Shown one piece after another: positions 29,701 through 35,871 of a DNA stretch of 64,000 nucleotides. The stretch comes from Strongylocentrotus purpuratus (taxonomy: Eukaryota > Echinodermata > Echinoidea > Camarodonta > Strongylocentrotidae), in contig NW_022145559.1 of the NCBI RefSeq assembly GCF_000002235.5, positions 682,001 to 746,000 of the forward strand. The letters run 5' to 3'. The notes under the pieces are model-generated. The model ran no database searches. It was not told the DNA's origin and saw nothing but the letters and a program-made list of their open reading frames with translations. Numbering within the stretch: the first letter of the stretch is position 1; every line of letters starts with the position of its first letter. A program made the position numbers and the translations under genes.

Positions 29701-32700
29701 TAAAGAAGTAAAGATGGTTTTTATTTTTAACCTAAAAGAACATAACAATTAAAAGAACCTGAATTAAATCACATATAAAATTCCATTCAAAGAAAAGGAA
29801 AGTTTAGCAGGAATTATATTTCCTAAACATTGCGCATGCCATCTATATTTATCAATGGAGGTTTTTATAATAGCGATACGCGCACATCGTGGACATATTG
29901 TGAGAGAATGAGAAAGCGTGTCTCTTTTTGGTTATAGGGGTGAGGAAGACATGAGCCCCTGAACGCTGGCGTACTGATGGGGGTGGGTATTTCTTTTTCG
30001 ATACCAGTGATTTACAAATGTCGCTGAAATAACATGATTTTCCGGTATATTTTCTCAATTATTTTGTAAGTCATACCTTTTTATGCGTTTGTTAGAAAAT
30101 TAGATATTCCCAAATTTACATTCGGGCGAAAAATATGTTTTTTTTATAAGCCTTTATGTCATGGCTTGCAAAACGGCTGGGCTCGGGGATTTTTTGAAAA
30201 AGTATGTCAGAGAGAAAAAGAAAGAAAGAGAGAAGAAAAAAATAAGTGACCTGCCAATGTCACAAATGAGGTATCAAAATATGCTTATCTGACCGTAATT
30301 AAATGCCTAAAACCCCTGAGCTTACGGGAGCTCTGCCCTCTAGACCCCACCAATGGCCCTAAGGCGGTCCCCTGGATGCTCATCTAACCGTAATTACATA
30401 CCTAAAAACCCCGAGCTCCCGGGGTCTCTGCCCGCTGGACCCCACAAAGAGCCCTAAGGTGGGGCCCTGTGTGCTCATCTGACCGTAATTAAATACCTAA
30501 AACCCCTGAGCTTCCGGGGGCTCTGCCCCCTGGACCGCACCAAGGGCCCTAATTAAAGGGCGGCCCCTGGATGCTCATCTGACCGTAGTTAAATATTAAA
30601 ACATATGAGCTTCCGGGAGCTCTGCCCTTGACTCTCCGCCAATTAGTGACCTGCCAGTGTCACAAATAAGGTATCTACATGTGCTTATCTGACCGTAATT
30701 TAATGCCTAAAAACTCTGATCTTCCAGGGGCTCATGCCCTGGACCCTACGCCAACTCACGCTCTACCTGATCGTTAATACTCCACTTTGAAAAACGTTCC
30801 GCGGGGCCTGCATGTAACGTGTAAGAGTGGTGGTGATGCAGATTTTTCTTCTGCCCCCCCCCCCTCCTAACGTGTTTGCTCATTGCGTCACTGCCCTTGG
30901 AAGGTAAGCCCCTTTGAATTATTGCCCCCCCCCCCCATCCAAAACTCCTTCCGGTGCGCCTGAATTACAATGTAGATTCATAATACTGTACCAATGTCTA
31001 CAAAATTGTACATTTTTGCTTTCAGATTTCCCTTTATTTCTGCAGAAAGTGCCTTTTTTCTTGGTGCCCCCCCCCCTCCACTTTGGAAGTCAACCCGCCA
31101 CCCCCTGGCTTCAGTAATATGTTTCCATGCAATATTCGCTTGCATCTGTTTTACACCCTATCACACTCATACTGCGACTCAAATACTAGTTAGTCGCGGA
31201 TGTAGGTCTTGTTTTGCACATCCATAAGAGTCATTTATCGACGCAAAACTTTTGTATGAGTGACTAGCGCGTATCTTAAGACAGCATGCCAATGTGACAT
31301 CGTACATAGCGTGACTGCAAAACGAACTAAAACTCTAAACATTCCTTTAAAGGTAAAGACCAGTATTGGAAACGCTCCAATTTCAAAAAATGAAATGGAA
31401 GCTCTCATTACCAATCATGTGAAAGAATATGTTTTGACTAATACATGATGATAAAAAATTTGCCGGGAAACCGCTTACTAATTCATATATTTGGTAAATT
31501 TGTTTCTCTCATGGACTGTGAGAGATATATGGTAGTCCCATATACATCTTTCTGTGTATAGTGCTTGTAACTTTACCAAGAATGGGCCAAATTTCTTATC
31601 ATATTGATGATTCCAGAACCTTGCAGATGCTAGATGCTAGATGATCAACCTTTTCTGATCGACTCCACAACGTTTCTTTCACAATGCAATCGCATGACCA
31701 TAACTGGTCTTTACCTTTAAATGGCGCATGCACATGTTTCCTTCTCTGGCTTGATTAGGCCTAGATTATGACCCAATTGAAATGACGACTCGTGTGCGCT
31801 ATTCAAACCGGGGACACGCTTTAGTATGCCACATACCCCCGATAGTTCAAAGTATTGTTACGCTATTCATTTTACCTTCAGTTTTTGTCCCTTGGATCCT
31901 TTTATAGCGCTTTAAAGATCGAACCATTTGTTGATGCAGACATAATTATAGGTCATAAAAATGACGCTGAAGGGCGTCATTGGTCAATGAACTCTTACAC
32001 AGCTAATATAATCGAGAACTCACATGTTTTATCATTGTCTTTTAGGTGTTTCAACGACTATGACCCCCGGGCAGCCAAACGAGGGAACCACTACCCCTCA
32101 GACAACTACCTTCAGGGCTACAACACCCGTTTCATCTACACCATCTGCAGTAGTTCCCATACAGCAGAATGTAACGAATGTTACAACGGGTGAGCTTCTC
32201 CGCCGCTCCTACGCCATCACAGACCGGGGAATGGTGCAGATGTTCCGTGGGTGGGTCGATGTACAGGGCCAGGGCGCCCCTAACGATTTCTGCAGGTAAG
32301 TCATCATCAGTGATCATCAATTGTCTCTCCCCTTTTAATTATATTAGCTGGTTGCATTACATGGTTTGTAAAAATAGACTGGCTTTGTAAGTCCAGATCT
32401 AATTGAATCCAAACATATTGATTAACATTTTTTGTTTGTATATGAGTTTGATAAAAGATCTACATGATTGTTTTAAGCTTTCGATATCAGCATTGCATAA
32501 AATGACGCTCACGTGATTCAACTACTGTACACCATTACTCCTCTGTAATATCTTCCTCATTGATACACAGGTATGCGTAGAAGTGGGCAACAATTTCTGG
32601 TACACGAATCCATGTAGGGTATTGTGTACTAAGGTTATTAAACTTAAATAATTTAGGGTCGTGTGCAAAAAGTTATTTTTACTTAATCTTCTTGTATAGG

Positions 32701-33458
32701 GTCGTGCGCACCGATGGAAAGCCATTCCTTTCATGTCTTCTCGCTGGATCTGAAGAAGATGATTTACTCGCCTATACTTCACCCAACCCCTCTGTAGAAT
32801 GGTTTGATCCAGGTTATTCCAATACATGGTACATGAAGGATGAGGATAATGATGGGCGAGACGACTATTGCAGGTAGGTTTTATATTCTCATTTGTATCT
32901 GTTCTCTTCATTTATTGTCTAGATTTAACAAATTGCATTGTATTAATATTTTACTTTACAACATCGAACAGTTTCAGATGTCACTTGACAGAGATATAAA
33001 TGAGAAGAGTTTGTTGTGACATAATGATCAAGTGATTGTTGAACTTTCATTAAATGACATTATTCATTATCTCCAATATTTATCAAAAGGTTCACTTCTT
33101 CTTTTTGATGAGTTTTTTCCAAGCATCTAAATTACCTAGAAGACACTGTCGAACTCTTAAAGACCGGTACAATGCTCTTTATAGGCCTACAGAGGTCGAT
33201 CCATGTAAGGGCTTATATTTAAAACAATGATGTCCATCACAAGCGGGTGTTAAATGGAGATTGAATAGGAAATAACACCAGCTACCATTATTATCAATCT
33301 TTTTTCTTTACAGATGTATTGGTAGTGTGCGCTCTACATTGGTTGTCTGTATGAAAGCTGGAGCAAATGGATTTGAGGGACCTGGCAGTGATTTCTTACC
33401 TCCTAACTCCCCTGAGGAATGTCTCTTCCACCAAGCCGATCCTTTCTTTGGCTTCTAA
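1814..33458 (+). CDS. Secreted multi-CUB, Ig-containing protein (25 coding exons)
   Basis: Exons: 1814-1886, 8579-8623, 9743-9951, 10369-10504, 11249-11272, 12291-12463, 13263-13449, 13780-13985, 14416-14557, 15112-15144, 15990-16156, 17620-17779, 18168-18194, 19229-19507, 19936-20207, 20840-20987, 21583-21615, 22241-22410, 23165-23345, 26832-26867, 27707-27879, 28486-28645, 32046-32295, 32700-32873, 33314-33458. All introns are GT-AG and all phases match, giving 3,603 bases, or 1,200 residues plus stop. Order of parts: signal peptide, CUB x4, Ig, CUB x3, Thr/Ser-rich linker, Cys-containing C-terminal domain. CUB and Ig domains are extracellular binding modules, so a secreted recognition or matrix role is likely. 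No transmembrane segment follows the signal peptide. No known orthologue is recognised. The start at 1814 has a good context (ACCATGG). The exon model is read from sequence only, and alternative exons are possible. Confidence 0.85.
2685..2830 (-). mobile_element. tRNA-derived SINE, decayed
   Basis: Reading the - strand, TGGTTCAGTGGCAAAGC looks like an A box and AGTATCAAAACC a B box. These are followed by TTAGTGTCCTTTTGTGGGGC, the core shared by the better SINEs at 38733 and 39503. The rest of 1887-4500 in this intron shows no other gene. Confidence 0.5.
4640..4790 (+). mobile_element. LINE 3' tail
   Basis: GGGGTACCAGTCCACAAGAT, then an AT-rich stretch ending GAATAAAGATGAATTGAATT, is typical of the 3' end of non-LTR elements in marine invertebrates. 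No reverse transcriptase is attached, so this is a short 5'-truncated copy. A similar tail in the opposite orientation lies at about 5000-5170. Confidence 0.45.
5290..6410 (+). mobile_element. CAGGCGCGG-ended repeat with 118-bp tandem array inside
   Basis: Begins CAGGCGCGGATCCAGG and can be paired with CCTGGCTACGCGCCTG at about 6390-6405. The inside (5636-6330) is about six tandem copies of a unit near 118 bases, each with CGCGAAGCGCGGAAGCTTTG, TTAGAGAAAGAAGA and CTCGACTCTTAATCCTTG. Short open frames here come from the repeat and are not genes. The ends recall hAT-like nonautonomous elements, but no 8-base target duplication is clear. Confidence 0.55.
6665..6905 (-). mobile_element. Second CAGTGGCGGATCCAGG-ended fragment, pyrimidine-rich
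   Basis: Ends CCTGGATCCGCCACTG, the reverse of a common CAGTGGCGGATCCAGG terminus. The body is poly-G followed by a long CT-rich stretch, which produces long meaningless open frames in several phases. Bases 6910-7430 are AT-rich and show nothing further. Confidence 0.45.
7438..7828 (+). mobile_element. tRNA-derived SINE with (ATT)n tail
   Basis: A B box (GGTTCGAATCCCGACA), the core TGTTAAATGGGTACCCGGTA, GGAATGCTCCCCAGGGAGT, then AAGCGCTATATAAAACCT and an (ATT)n tail to 7828. It is the same family as the copies at 38733 and 39503 but more diverged. It lies in intron 1 of the CUB gene. Confidence 0.8.
8360..8530 (-). mobile_element. tRNA-like SINE fragment, - strand
   Basis: On the - strand GGCGCAATGGCTCGTAACC is A-box-like and GGATTCGAAACC is B-box-like. 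The flank TGCTTGTAAGTAA-CCAA recurs at 16378 beside a similar sequence (to about 16545), so both belong to one family. Confidence 0.5.
8579..8623 (+). CDS. Exon 2: short Gly/Ser/Thr/Ala linker
   Basis: A 45-base exon with phase 1 at both ends, encoding residues 25-39 (GLTSGTKAASAGSQT). It is the first of several very short linker exons that separate the folded domains. The acceptor is TTTCAATTAG and the donor CAG|GTAATG. Because it is symmetric it could be skipped without a frameshift. Confidence 0.7.
8868..9420 (+). repeat. ACT trinucleotide microsatellite, interrupted
   Basis: About 550 bases of (ACT)n with interruptions, in intron 2. Related CAT/ATT-rich sequence continues to about 9600. 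The open frames over it (poly-Leu, poly-Thr, poly-Val) are repeat artefacts. Confidence 0.95.
9743..10504 (+). CDS. Exons 3-4: CUB domain 1 (type A)
   Basis: Exons 9743-9951 and 10369-10504 encode residues 40-154. The CUB pattern is visible: a G-E-S-F-T-I start, W-K-V followed by P-E-S-C, a hydrophobic strand with F-E-Y-F, D-F-L-Y-I-G, then W-I-R-F-S and G-F-R-A-S-I ending near T-P-Q-C. Only two cysteines are present instead of the usual four. The internal phase-0 intron falls after an I-G-N-G-type loop, which marks the A type shared with CUB 3 and CUB 5. Confidence 0.85.
11249..11272 (+). CDS. Exon 5: mini linker exon
   Basis: A 24-base symmetric phase-1 exon reading DNTTVDTV. Its place between an A-type and a B-type CUB, and its D-T ending, match the later linkers that end DTRG. 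The acceptor is TTTCGTAG and the donor GTAAGT. Confidence 0.7.
11495..11869 (+). mobile_element. TTAA-flanked MITE, family 1
   Basis: Begins TTAAAGGTAAAGACCAGT and ends ACTGGTCTTTAGCTTGAA. It is nearly identical along 375 bases to the copy at 31347-31720, whose ends are perfect inverted repeats. It lies in intron 5. A short direct doubling GATGCTAGATGCTAGATGAT is kept in both copies. Confidence 0.8.
12057..12215 (+). repeat. ATT microsatellite
   Basis: Interrupted (ATT)n just upstream of exon 6. No SINE head is visible before it. Confidence 0.9.
12291..13449 (+). CDS. Exons 6-7: CUB domain 2 (type B)
   Basis: Exons 12291-12463 and 13263-13449 encode residues 163-282. The start has the classical CUB motif Y-Q-I-A-S-P-N-Y-P, then W-A-F-Q-L-P, a single Cys in P-Q-E-C, and F-E-T-E-Q-D-N-D-Q. 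The domain closes with A-R-G-F-M-A-N-V and T-A-D-C. The phase-0 intron lies after D-N-D-Q, which defines the B type. The donor after exon 7 (CAG|GTTGGT) is weaker than the others. Confidence 0.85.
12850..13015 (+). repeat. GT-rich microsatellite
   Basis: GTGTGTG and GTGCGTG units with a run of G near 12930, in intron 6. It creates Cys/Val and Thr/His open frames on the two strands that are not genes. Confidence 0.9.
13780..14557 (+). CDS. Exons 8-9: CUB domain 3 (type A)
   Basis: Exons 13780-13985 and 14416-14557 encode residues 283-398. Visible are Y-R-L-K-T-S-N-Y-P, W-V-I-K-V-P-Q-S-C, F-A-T-Q-L-N-Q-D-G-L-H-I-G and the closing G-F-D-A-H-V-T-S-T-C. There is no linker exon between this CUB and CUB 2. 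The intron position after G-Y-N-M-S-A-D-E matches CUB 1 and CUB 5. Confidence 0.85.
14572..14660 (+). mobile_element. CACTGGCGTAGCG-ended repeat fragment
   Basis: CACTGGCGTAGCGTCAGTAG followed by a G-rich run. It belongs to a group of fragments with similar ends in this window (10520, 24614, 34735, 63852). The far end is not visible. The rest of intron 9, to 15111, is plain. Confidence 0.35.
15112..15144 (+). CDS. Exon 10: mini linker exon
   Basis: A 33-base phase-1 symmetric exon reading DAAIEHSFDTR, with Gly at the junction. It is closely matched by exon 17 (DVNAQSYIDTR), which supports duplication of a whole A-linker-B unit. Confidence 0.75.
15452..15962 (+). mobile_element. TTAA-flanked MITE, family 2
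   Basis: Starts TTAAAGGTAATACAAAGTTT and ends AAACTTTGTATTACCTTTAA, a perfect 20-base terminal inverted repeat including the TTAA. The length is 511 bases with no coding. It stops 27 bases before exon 11, so the branch point of that intron may lie inside the element. Confidence 0.85.
15990..17779 (+). CDS. Exons 11-12: CUB domain 4 (type B)
   Basis: Exons 15990-16156 and 17620-17779 encode residues 410-518. Motifs are I-S-S-P-N-Y-P-N-D-Y, W-M-F-R-I-P-D-N-C, F-Q-T-D-G-T-D-D-K and the closing G-F-Q-A-D-I-S-P-I-C. The acceptor of exon 11 lies only 27 bases after the end of a TTAA-flanked MITE. The donor of exon 11 (AAG|GTTTGA) is weak. Confidence 0.85.
17026..17157 (+). mobile_element. tRNA-derived SINE head, truncated
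   Basis: GTCTCGTGGTATAGCGGTTC is A-box-like and GGGTTGAGGGTTTAAATGC is a decayed B box. CGTCCTTTAGCAAGATATTA and ATCCACATTTGT match the core of the SINEs at 38733 and 39503. A TTAA element begins directly after it, at 17164. Confidence 0.6.
17164..17598 (+). mobile_element. TTAA MITE, family 3, copy 1
   Basis: Starts TTAAAGGGATAGTTGAGTTC and shares AATGCCTTCAAAGTACATGG and TTGCTCTTATTC with copies at 18855 and, reversed, 20993-21421. The right end is uncertain. It reaches to within about 25 bases of exon 12. Confidence 0.7.
18168..18194 (+). CDS. Exon 13: Thr-rich mini linker exon
   Basis: A 27-base phase-1 symmetric exon reading IITTETPST between CUB 4 and the Ig domain. A long pyrimidine tract precedes it and GTAAGT follows. 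Confidence 0.65.
18354..18756 (-). mobile_element. TTAA-flanked MITE, relative of the 48730 element
   Basis: Begins TTAATGATAGAGGTGAGTTC and ends AAACTCACCTTTATCTTTAA, so GAGGTGAGTT and AACTCACCTTTA form inverted ends. The inside matches the element at 48730 in the opposite direction (GCATTGTGAAAGAAAAGGTG). It sits in intron 13. Confidence 0.75.
18855..19085 (+). mobile_element. TTAA MITE, family 3, copy 2 (truncated)
   Basis: Starts TTAAAGGGATGGTTGAGTTC and follows copy 1 for about 230 bases to TTAATTAATAATAACAATA, then the match is lost. It lies 100 bases after the previous element in the same intron. Confidence 0.7.
19229..19507 (+). CDS. Exon 14: immunoglobulin domain
   Basis: Residues 528-620 form an I-set-like Ig domain in one symmetric phase-1 exon. 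The pattern is P-V-I-Q-P-I, R-V-M-C for the B strand, F-R-W-L-K-D-G for the C strand, then D-G-R-Y-T-C-E-A-S-N for the F strand and T-A-L-T-V at the end. The domain interrupts the CUB series and was probably added by exon shuffling, since both edges are phase 1. Confidence 0.9.
19936..20987 (+). CDS. Exons 15-16: CUB domain 5 (type A)
   Basis: Exons 19936-20207 and 20840-20987 encode residues 621-760. The linker is fused to the first CUB exon here, giving an unusually long exon 15 that starts ESETNLPDP. CUB landmarks are W-I-V-K-A-P-Q-N-C, G-D-V-L-E-I-G-S-G-Y-N and G-F-S-A-V-L-R-P-T-C. The S-P-N-Y-P motif is replaced by V-K-T-P-Q-Y, so this is the most divergent CUB. The donor GTATG after exon 16 is followed at once by TTAA, the edge of an inserted MITE. 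Confidence 0.8.
20277..20382. repeat. Near-perfect palindrome in intron 15
   Basis: CATGGGTGTCGATA and TTCATCAGGGGGGG on the left are mirrored by CCCCCCTGATGAA and ATCGACACCCATGG on the right. The stem is about 45 bases with a few mismatches and a small loop. It could be a very short foldback element. A second small hairpin (GTGTGGGG and CCCCACAC) lies at about 20515-20552. Confidence 0.8.
20993..21421 (-). mobile_element. TTAA MITE, family 3, copy 3 (reversed)
   Basis: Ends CAGAACTCAACTATCCCTTAA, the reverse of the start of copies 1 and 2. Shared inner blocks include the reverse of CCTTCAAAGTACATGG. TTAA at 20993 is the likely other edge, which puts the insertion five bases inside the donor of exon 16. 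Confidence 0.65.
21583..21615 (+). CDS. Exon 17: mini linker exon
   Basis: A 33-base phase-1 symmetric exon reading DVNAQSYIDTR. It has the same length and ending as exon 10. Confidence 0.75.
21808..21995 (+). repeat. Direct repeat, copy 1 (copy 2 at 22648-22830)
   Basis: About 185 bases repeated on either side of exon 18. Both copies have CTTTTTCTTATGTTAATTGA and AATGCCTAAGC. Identity is estimated by eye at above 80 percent. No ends or genes are recognised. Confidence 0.7.
22241..23345 (+). CDS. Exons 18-19: CUB domain 6 (type B)
   Basis: Exons 22241-22410 and 23165-23345 encode residues 772-888. Landmarks are Y-T-I-A-S-P-N-F-P, W-L-I-K-L-P-Q-P-D-C, F-T-T-T-S-V-D-N-M, V-L-I-R-F-S and G-F-K-A-H-L-Y-A-D-C. 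The start of exon 19 could also be six bases later, at a second AG. The phase is unchanged either way. Confidence 0.85.
22648..22830 (+). repeat. Direct repeat, copy 2
   Basis: Matches 21808-21995 (CTATATAGCCAACAATGCCT, then TTTTTCTTATGTTAATTGAG). The two copies flank exon 18, so recombination between them would remove that exon and shift the frame. Confidence 0.7.
23845..24560 (-). pseudogene. Non-LTR retrotransposon reverse transcriptase fragment
   Basis: The frame 24442-23861 reads through the catalytic motif M-Y-A-D-D-L-V-I-I-S-P, then S-L-L-K-V-C, K-S-H-V-M-I, V-M-Y-L-G-H and R-M-L-L-R-V-P-R. Upstream, to about 24560, another frame gives S-G-F-R-Q-V-S-I-L-S-P-F-L-F-N, the motif before YADD, so at least one frameshift separates them. 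The endonuclease and the start of the RT are missing. The clade cannot be fixed from this piece. It lies in reverse in intron 19 of the CUB gene. Confidence 0.85.
24614..24850 (+). mobile_element. CAGTGGCAGATCCAGG-ended, homopolymer-rich repeat
   Basis: Starts CAGTGGCAGATCCAGGGGGG and consists largely of poly-C and poly-G runs around short A-rich spacers. Open frames on both strands are artefacts of these runs. Confidence 0.5.
24945..26425 (+). repeat. Dispersed repeat with degenerate GTGCCCCTTTTC minisatellite, copy 1
   Basis: Many degenerate units of about 30 bases with the theme ATAAGTGCCCCTTTTCA. These are followed by AATTTCAAAGGACTAAGAGC, GCTCGCTCGC and AAATGCAAAGTATGATGCTT. The same order is found at 28860-29570. 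A SINE-like insertion at 25508-25790 splits this copy. A third, short piece (AGAAAGTGCC and TTTGGAAGTCAACC) is at 31040-31110. Confidence 0.75.
25508..25790 (-). mobile_element. SINE-like element, - strand
   Basis: On the - strand it ends GATAAGCGCTTTATAAGCGCC and then ATTATTATTATT, the tail type of the tRNA SINEs and of the LINE at 41816. The head on the - strand (AGTCAGCTGTCTGTCTTCGC, with CTCGATTCGAAAC as a B box) is only weakly tRNA-like. Confidence 0.55.
26741..26779. repeat. AT dinucleotide repeat
   Basis: About 19 AT units, 50 bases before the acceptor of exon 20. Confidence 0.95.
26832..26867 (+). CDS. Exon 20: mini linker exon
   Basis: A 36-base phase-1 symmetric exon reading ETNDTQPYVDVI, of the same type as exons 10 and 17. 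It stands alone between long introns loaded with repeats. Support is the splice signals (CTCTATAG acceptor, GTAAGT donor) and the phase match. Confidence 0.65.
27465..27620 (+). pseudogene. Two decayed copies of a B-type CUB first exon
   Basis: Copy 1 (27465-27529) follows TTTACTCATATAG and reads G-S-N-V-T-M-S-S-G-D-T-Y-Y-I-S-S, then hits TAA. Copy 2 (27555-27620) follows TTATTTTGTTTAG and matches the intact exon at 27707 through TCCATCGCTTC and CCCAACTA, but has lost a base and runs into TGA. Both keep an acceptor-like sequence and both end after about 65 bases, so they look like truncated tandem duplicates. If spliced in, each would stop translation. Confidence 0.7.
27707..28645 (+). CDS. 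Exons 21-22: CUB domain 7 (type B)
   Basis: Exons 27707-27879 and 28486-28645 encode residues 901-1011. Landmarks are Y-S-I-A-S-P-N-Y-P, W-H-I-Y-L-T-H-P-R-C, F-Q-T-E-R-Y-F-D-K, V-V-I-R-F-T-S-D and G-F-R-A-N-L-L-A-Q-C. This B-type domain has no A-type partner and follows two broken copies of its own first exon. Confidence 0.85.
28860..29570 (+). repeat. Dispersed GTGCCCC repeat, copy 2
   Basis: Same order of blocks as 24945-26425 without the SINE: ATAAGTGCCCCTTTTTCATT, CATAAATGCCCCTATCAAAA, AATTTCAAGCGACTAAGAGC, then TGCAAAGTATGATGCTTATT. It lies in intron 22. Bases 29580-29690 carry G and C runs of another repeat. Confidence 0.75.
30283..30760 (-). repeat. Tandem array of about 100-bp units, GC-rich
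   Basis: Five units start at 30283, 30378, 30473, 30573 and 30683, each with CATCTGACCGTAATTAAAT, CCCTGAGCTTCCGGGGGCTC and TGCCCCCTGGACC. On the - strand this reads GGGGGCAGAGCCCC, as in the repeat cut by the window end at 63852. Spacing grows from 95 to 110 bases. Confidence 0.85.
31347..31720 (+). mobile_element. TTAA-flanked MITE, family 1, best copy
   Basis: TTAAAGGTAAAGACCAGT at the left is the exact reverse complement of ACTGGTCTTTACCTTTAA at the right. The length is 374 bases, noncoding. TTAA target sites suggest a piggyBac-type transposase as driver, although the ends do not match classical piggyBac ends. It lies in intron 22. Confidence 0.85.
32046..32295 (+). CDS. Exon 23: Thr/Ser/Pro-rich linker and start of C-terminal domain
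   Basis: Residues 1012-1094. About 45 residues rich in Thr, Ser and Pro (many T-T and T-P pairs, and N-V-T-N-V-T sites for N-glycosylation) form a mucin-like stalk. A new domain then begins: R-R-S-Y-A-I-T-D-R-G, W-V-D-V-Q-G-Q-G-A-P-N-D-F-C-R. The exon ends in phase 2, unlike all earlier exons, which suggests a separate origin for the tail. Confidence 0.8.
32700..33458 (+). CDS. Exons 24-25: Cys-containing C-terminal domain with Asp-rich loop
   Basis: Exons 32700-32873 and 33314-33458 encode residues 1095-1200. The sequence N-D-F-C-R-V-V-R in exons 23-24 is echoed by D-E-D-N-D-G-R-D-D-Y-C-R at the exon 24-25 junction, so two related repeats of about 60 residues are present. The D-x-D-x-D-G-x-x-D pattern resembles calcium loops of FG-GAP or VCBS-like repeats; that comparison is by motif only. 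The tail P-G-S-D-F-L-P-P-N-S-P-E-E-C ends at TAA (33456). Confidence 0.8.
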
Positions 33459-34271
33459 TCGTCTCATCATTCAATGTTAACGTTGCTCTTTATACTCTAG
33501 CTACCAGGTAAACTTCTTCTACAACGTTTGTTACCATACGTTAGCTCACAAGTGTTTGGCTGTTTGTATATTGATCTGATAACGAACAGAAAATTGCAAG
33601 CATTAAGTGTGATAAAGAATGAGAATGACTGCCCTATGGGAAAGCACTTTACGAGTTCATCTTCTTTACTTCTTATTAATGTAATAAAATATACAGTTAA
33701 ATGAATAAATTGGTACAAATATTGAATATTTTGTAGACAATGTTGGAAGATTCGATACCACTAAAAAGACTGTCGGTTCTCCATTTAAACTTGTATGAGT
33801 GTCGTTAATGTAGATTTTTTTATGTTGATAATGTTTAGTCTAAAACCTAAATGTAAAAACCAATAGTCTACAATGTATGCCTATGTACTTTGTTTCTTGT
33901 ATGGAAAAAGGAAACTTTTTACCTACCTCTAAAGAGAGAAAAAGAACGAATCTGTATTGGTGACATTAGATTATATCAGTATACAATGATCCTTAAATAG
34001 ACCCCAAACCAAGTAAATACGATATTGCACCGATTCCTGCTGTGAACTATGACCATTATAGTAATGTGTTTCAATACCGTTTGTCCATCTGGATGACCTT
34101 TTTACAGTAAACATGTCATGTAAATCATTTTTAAAAGTGACTGCAGGTTTATATAGAATGAAGCTTTATCCTTCTCCAAACTAAAAGGCTCGATTTTTGT
34201 ATCTTTTTCTAAAGATGTGTAAATAGATAACAATGAACGTTCATGTACGCTAGCTGTATTATCACGTGACT

Positions 34272-34277
34272 AATAAA
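34272..34277 (+). terminator. Likely polyadenylation signal of the CUB-Ig gene
   Basis: AATAAA about 0.8 kb after the stop codon, followed within 40 bases by a GT-rich stretch (TGCTGTGTGTTTGTT). An earlier AATAAA-like site near 33683 is possible. The 3' untranslated region 33459-34295 holds no other gene. Confidence 0.5.
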
Positions 34278-34422
34278 GAGATATAAAGATCTCATTGAGT
34301 TGATTGCTGTGTGTTTGTTAAATTATTAGTATAATTATTCTTGGGTTAAGCGGACATTTTTTATTTTTTTTGGGAGCCCAAAAAAAAACGCAACGACTCA
34401 GCCAGACGAAAATTCGCTCAGT

Positions 34423-34479
<57 letters not shown>

Positions 34480-34740
34480 GAGGACACTTCTTTTTTTTGT
34501 CTCAAAAATTTGAAAAATTGACATTTGCTCCGTTGGGGGGGGGGGGGTAAGGTCACCTTTCTTAGGTCAGCCATGGGGGTAATTTTTATTTTTTTATTAA
34601 ATAATTAAAAAAAAAAAAAAAAAATCAAGGGGGGGGGGGGGGTTAGGGATTTTTTAGGGGGGTTTACACACATTAAAATACCAAAGGGGGGGGTTTAACC
34701 CCCCCAAAACACCCCCCCCCCCCTCCCCTGCGTACGCCCC
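34423..34740. repeat. 56-base poly-G run and G/A-rich repeat
   Basis: An uninterrupted G run at 34423-34478, then blocks of G and A, ending CTGCGTACGCCCCTGG. The end resembles the CAGGGGCGTAGC-type termini seen elsewhere. Length is likely unreliable in an assembly. Confidence 0.7.
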
Positions 34741-35380
34741 TGGTTGAATTACTACTCTATGAGCAAATTGCCTTCGTATGGATGATGAGTTGAAGTTATA
34801 TTTTTTTGCCGTATTGTGTGTAATGCCCTTGCATATGCGCCGTCATTTGGATGACGTATTTTAGGACTGCGTCAGCATCTTTCCCTGAAATGACTCGACA
34901 TGACAGAATGATATCATACCAAAAAGGTAAATGAATAATTAAACAGAGCCAACATTACGTAGAGTTACTTGTGAATATTCAGCTACAGCCTTCATTAGCA
35001 CAGACTGGTAATAACGCAATACAGAAATTACGACTTCTTGAGTCACTCAACTTAATTGTATTAGAGTTCATGTACATGTATGTCATGCTTGTGCCATCGA
35101 AGGGTAGTTGAATGTGTTCTCAGCTCAGTGGCATCAACGAGAGAGATAGAACAAAACAAGGAAGATCGAGGGAGGGTGGATGGGGGAGAGAGGGAAAAAC
35201 AGAGACGGAAATATTAATCCAATGAAGAGAAAGACAAAGGAGACGAGGAAAGTGTGTATGAAAGAGTTACATGGGGAATGAGAGGAGTATTGGAGATAGG
35301 GAATTGGTAACTAAAAATAAGGAATATTTGATAAAGAGGTAGGTAAAGGAGAGAGATTGAGAAAGAGAGGAGACTAGAAT

Positions 35381-35519
35381 ACAGTGGAATCTCGTTATAA
35401 CGAGGTCCTTAGGACCAGCAAAACAAGAATACAAATAGTTGGGACCAGCAAAATAACCTTGTTTTAATAGATACCTCGTTATATCAGAGATCTTTATACT
35501 GAGGTTTCGCTGTATTATA
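35381..35519. mobile_element. Short TA-flanked MITE, pogo/Tigger-like ends
   Basis: TACAGTGGAATCTCGTTATA at the left pairs with GAGGTTTCGCTGTA at the right, and TA flanks both sides. It is about 138 bases, with an inner echo CCTCGTTATA. The similarity to Tc1/mariner-pogo ends is by eye. Bases 34740-35380 and 35520-35815 are AG-rich or plain and hold no gene. Confidence 0.6.
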
Positions 35520-35818
35520 TTGAGAAAGTTGAAGGAGAATGGCCTATAATGTGAAAGAAGTAACATATAAAATGAGAAGAAAAACAAATAAGGAGACTGA
35601 AGAGAGAGAGAGAGAGAGGTGGGGTCGACAGGAGAGGGTGAATCTGGAGAGAGAGAGAGATGCATAGAAAGAATAGAGACACTTAATAAGTGTGAAAGAG
35701 AGAGAAAGGAGACGAGAGGATAGAGAGAAGATGGGGGATTCAAGGAAAGCAGTGACAGCCCCTATGTTTTGCCGATAATTTTGTTTCATGTAAGGTGAAT
35801 AAATACCGGTTGCCATCC

Positions 35819-35819
<1 letters not shown>

Positions 35820-35871
<52 letters not shown>
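35820..35871. repeat. Poly-C run of about 51 bases
   Basis: An uninterrupted C run that creates poly-Pro and poly-Gly open frames in both directions. Those frames are not genes. The following 2.2 kb (35880-38090) has short frames only. A block at 36770-36900 repeats CGGAATAACGA-like units. Confidence 0.95.
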
